This document shows, piece after piece, positions 62,082-64,000 of a stretch of 64,000 nt of DNA. Position 1 is the first letter of the stretch, and each line of letters begins with the position of its first letter. The notes under the pieces are model-generated. The model was given only the letters and a program-made list of their open reading frames with translations. It searched no databases and had not been told where the DNA came from. This stretch comes from CALMBW01 sp963779645 (GTDB lineage Bacteria; Actinomycetota; CADDZG01; WHSQ01), in contig CAVZYX010000015.1 of assembly GCA_963779645.1 (NCBI GenBank), positions 62,001-126,000 of the forward strand. Direction: 5' to 3'. Position numbers and translations under genes: made by a program.

Positions 62082-63263
62082 CTAAACGACACCATCGGCT
62101 CGCAGGGCCTCGACGTCGGCGGATCCGAGGCCGAGTTCCTTGAGAACCTCTTCGGTGTGCTCGCCGAGTCGAGGCGGAGGTAGGCGATCGACCTTCCCGG
62201 GCGCGCCCTCCACCTTGATGGGGTTACCGACGTGACGCCAGTCACCAACACCTTCGATCTTCGTGTCGAAAACCATCTCGCGATGAAGGACCTGCTCGTC
62301 TTCGAAAGCTTCGCTGAAGCTGTTAACGGGGCCAACACACACGTCCGCATCTCCGAGGTTCTCGAGCCATTCGGCTCTCGTGCGCGTCTTGAAGAGAGCT
62401 TCGAGTTCTTGGATCACTTCGTTACGACGTTCACCCATCGCGAACGCATCGTCTTTGAGATCGGGTCTTTGCAACGCAGCGCATAGCGCCGACCAGAACT
62501 GTGGTTCGAGCGCTCCGACGGTCAGCCACCCGTCCTTGGCCGGATAGACGCGGTAACACGGGTATTTCCCGGAGAGGTGCATTAACTCGGGCTTCGGGTT
62601 CTCTCCGCTGGTGACGAACTCGGCGGCATGGATCGAGAGCCAAGACATAGCGCCGTCCATCATCGAGATGTCACAGAAGTCGCCTCGCCCTGATGTGTTC
62701 CGGCGCTGGAGGGCCGCGAGGATCGCGATGACCGCGGACATGCCTCCACCGGCCATGTCCCCGATCTGTACGCCCGGGATAACCGGACGGTCGTCTTCAC
62801 GTCCGATGATCGACAGAGCTCCCGAGTAACCGATGTAGTTGTTGTCGTGCCCTGCCGTTTGCGATCGCGGACCTGTTTGGCCGTATCCGGTGATCGCGCA
62901 GTAGATGAGTTTCGGGTAACGCTCGCTGAGTTGCTCGTACCCAACACCCAGTCTGTTGAGAACCCCCGGGCGGAAGCTCTCGATGACCACGTCGAACCGC
63001 CCCGCAAGGTCGAGGAGGATGTCGCGCCCTCTTTCCGTCTTGAGATTGAGCGTCACCGATCGCTTGTTGCGGTTAAGCGCGATGTGCGAGGCCGACAGGT
63101 CGCCGACGATCGGTGGCGTCCAACGGATGTAGTCGCCCTTGCCGGGCTCCTCGAGCTTCACGACGTCAGCGCCGAGGTCCGCCAGTATCAAGGTGGCGTA
63201 CCCGCCCGGAAGAAGCCGGGTGAGGTCGAGGACCTTGAGACCCGCTAGGGGCCCCTCCGTCAC
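62082..63263 (-). CDS. CaiB/BaiF CoA-transferase (alpha-methylacyl-CoA racemase-like)
   Basis: 393 residues from a GTG overlapping the upstream stop by 4 bp. Type III CoA-transferase fold: VLDLTRLLPGGYATLILADL, VVIESFRPGVLNRLG, YCAITGYGQTGPRSQ, catalytic Asp in QIGDMAGGGMSAV (~residue 168), and WLTVGALEPQFW. Could be a racemase of branched acyl-CoA or a formyl/succinyl-CoA transferase. Confidence 0.9.
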   Translation of the reverse strand: MTEGPLAGLKVLDLTRLLPGGYATLILADLGADVVKLEEPGKGDYIRWTPPIVGDLSASHIALNRNKRSVTLNLKTERGRDILLDLAGRFDVVIESFRPGVLNRLGVGYEQLSERYPKLIYCAITGYGQTGPRSQTAGHDNNYIGYSGALSIIGREDDRPVIPGVQIGDMAGGGMSAVIAILAALQRRNTSGRGDFCDISMMDGAMSWLSIHAAEFVTSGENPKPELMHLSGKYPCYRVYPAKDGWLTVGALEPQFWSALCAALQRPDLKDDAFAMGERRNEVIQELEALFKTRTRAEWLENLGDADVCVGPVNSFSEAFEDEQVLHREMVFDTKIEGVGDWRHVGNPIKVEGAPGKVDRLPPPRLGEHTEEVLKELGLGSADVEALRADGVV

Positions 63264-63475
63264 TTCGCTTCGCTCCCGGAATGAGCCTCTTCAACGACCT
63301 CGGTCGAGTCGCACCACCGGCAGACGATCTTCTCGATGCTCCGCTCGAACACCTCTTCTTCCTCGATCGAGTCCTCGCCCGCCAGCGAGAAGTGGTGGAA
63401 GGACCGCACCTTCTTGGTCTCGTAGAAGTCGAAACGGGTCTTGTTTCCGCAGGCGTCGCACCGGTAGATGGCCAT
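63260..63475 (-). CDS. Small zinc-ribbon protein
   Basis: 71 residues from the ATG at 63475; the open frame upstream overlaps the divergent exonuclease gene and is not coding. Two CxxC pairs, YRCDACGNKTRFDFYETK at the N-terminus and VCRWCDSTEVV near the C-terminus, with an acidic middle. Likely binds zinc; function unknown. Confidence 0.8.
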   Translation of the reverse strand: MAIYRCDACGNKTRFDFYETKKVRSFHHFSLAGEDSIEEEEVFERSIEKIVCRWCDSTEVVEEAHSGSEAK

Positions 63476-63514
63476 GCCCCTGTATAGCAGCGGCTGGAGC
63501 ATGTGAGGCGGTGC

Positions 63515-63544
63515 TTGAAGTATCGAACATATGTTCGCTATCGT
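63515..63544 (+). promoter_or_regulatory. LexA (SOS) box within a promoter, leaderless start
   Basis: TCGAAC-ATAT-GTTCGC (63523-63538) matches the mycobacterial/actinobacterial LexA box TCGAAC-N4-GTTCGA in 11 of 12 fixed positions. It fills the spacer between TTGAAG (63515-63520) and TATCGT (63539-63544). The -10 ends 6 bp before the ATG at 63551 and there is no ribosome site, so the mRNA is probably leaderless and LexA-repressed. It could also affect the divergent zinc-ribbon gene. Confidence 0.8.
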
Positions 63545-63550
63545 GCTTGG

Positions 63551-64000
63551 ATGGCTATCCACCTCCAGCGGTCGTTCGAGGAACTCGGCACTCCCCTGGC
63601 CGAAGTGACCTTCTGCGTGGTCGACCTCGAGACGACGGGTGGCTCGCACATGGATGGGATCACCGAGGTCGGCGCCGTGAAGGTGTGCGGGGGCCGCGTG
63701 GTCGGAACGTTCCACACGCTGGTGGATCCGGGGCACCCGGTGCCCGCGTTCATCCGCCTTCTAACGGGGATCACCGACGACATGCTGGTAGAGGCTCCGG
63801 CGATCTCCGCCGTGTTGCCTTCCTTCGTGGAGTTCGTCGGCGATGCGGTGATCGTGGCGCACAACGCTCGATTCGATGTGGGCTTCTTGAACGCGGCCCT
63901 CGCTGCCGAGTCTTACGAATTGCTGTCGAATGCGGTCGTAGACACCGCTCTTCTTGCGCGCAAGATCCTTGCCGGCGAGGTTCCCAATCACAAGTTGTCG
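63551..64000 (+). CDS. DEDDh 3'-5' exonuclease (DnaQ-like), cut by window end
   Basis: First 150 residues; open at base 64000. FCVVDLETTGGSHMDGITEVG carries the Asp and Glu of ExoI (split: DLETTG), and IVAHNARFDVGFLNAAL is ExoII. The ExoIII region with the DEDDh His lies beyond the edge. Such proteins are the proofreading-type exonuclease alone or, in many actinobacteria, fused to a UvrC-like GIY-YIG domain. The SOS box fits a repair role. Confidence 0.88.
   Translation, partial: MAIHLQRSFEELGTPLAEVTFCVVDLETTGGSHMDGITEVGAVKVCGGRVVGTFHTLVDPGHPVPAFIRLLTGITDDMLVEAPAISAVLPSFVEFVGDAVIVAHNARFDVGFLNAALAAESYELLSNAVVDTALLARKILAGEVPNHKLS

Noticed and set aside
1..64000. tRNA, rRNA, CRISPR, transposon or prophage genes
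   Set aside because: Reading both strands I found no cloverleaf, rRNA core, regularly spaced short repeats, transposase or integrase.

Overview
The window looks like the chromosome of a high-GC actinobacterium, probably an uncultivated or little-studied lineage. Pointers are two LLM-type F420-dependent oxidoreductases, SigE-like ECF sigma factors, an LmeA/DUF2993 lipid-binding protein, a mycobacterial-style LexA box (TCGAAC-N4-GTTCGC), likely leaderless promoters and frequent GTG/TTG starts. I see no tRNA, rRNA, CRISPR array, transposase or integrase. Most of the content is housekeeping or accessory metabolism.

Layout. 1-12.9 kb: a frameshifted secreted hydrolase cut by the window edge, small secreted and membrane proteins, a sugar-phosphate isomerase, a nitroreductase/HAD pair, an LLM oxidoreductase, LmeA, a nitrilase, an ArsR/AHSA1 operon with a clear operator, and a large secreted ceramidase-like protein. 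13.1-21.9 kb: the most unusual region. Three ECF sigma/anti-sigma modules lie in tandem. Each is bounded by a ~140-160 bp repeat made of a conserved non-coding core fused to the 3' end of a DUF72 gene, and the full-length DUF72 gene closes the array. 21.9-24.3 kb: thiO-thiS-thiG and a CsbD stress protein. 24.4-29.5 kb: an anti-sigma/HATPase, threonine aldolase, a metalloprotease-like protein with an altered zinc motif, 6-phosphofructokinase and an RlpA-like cell-wall protein. 29.5-38.7 kb: glycerol kinase, an acyltransferase and esterase flanking a TetR-type operator, an ornithine-cyclodeaminase-like protein convergent with a cyclic-2,3-diphosphoglycerate-synthetase homologue, a TetR regulator, an aminotransferase, a phosphatase and a 5'-3' exonuclease. 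38.7-41.0 kb: a copper P-type ATPase behind a CsoR-like operator.

41.0-46.7 kb is one leftward operon of eight genes whose ends touch or overlap by 4 bp, except for one 12-bp gap (phosphoesterase, SRPBCC, ArsA-type ATPase, small Cys protein, ROK glucokinase, DUF1232, membrane protein, LLM oxidoreductase). 46.7-51.8 kb: asparaginase-like hydrolase, zinc-ribbon membrane protein, panB, a decaying tandem array of secreted PPC-like proteins, and a DUF559/AbiEi-like protein. 51.9-57.0 kb: two divergent long-chain acyl-CoA synthetases and a propeller lipoprotein. 57.0-64 kb: M48 protease, a fourth sigma/anti-sigma pair with a kelch sensor, a YacP-type NYN nuclease, a CaiB CoA-transferase, a zinc-ribbon protein and the start of a LexA-controlled DEDDh exonuclease.

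A general caution: at least twelve single-base frame breaks occur. In most of them correcting one base restores a family-typical C-terminus and often a 4-bp operon overlap. I therefore suspect sequencing or assembly indels more than widespread gene decay, except in the 50 kb array and the DUF72 fragments, where real decay is likely.
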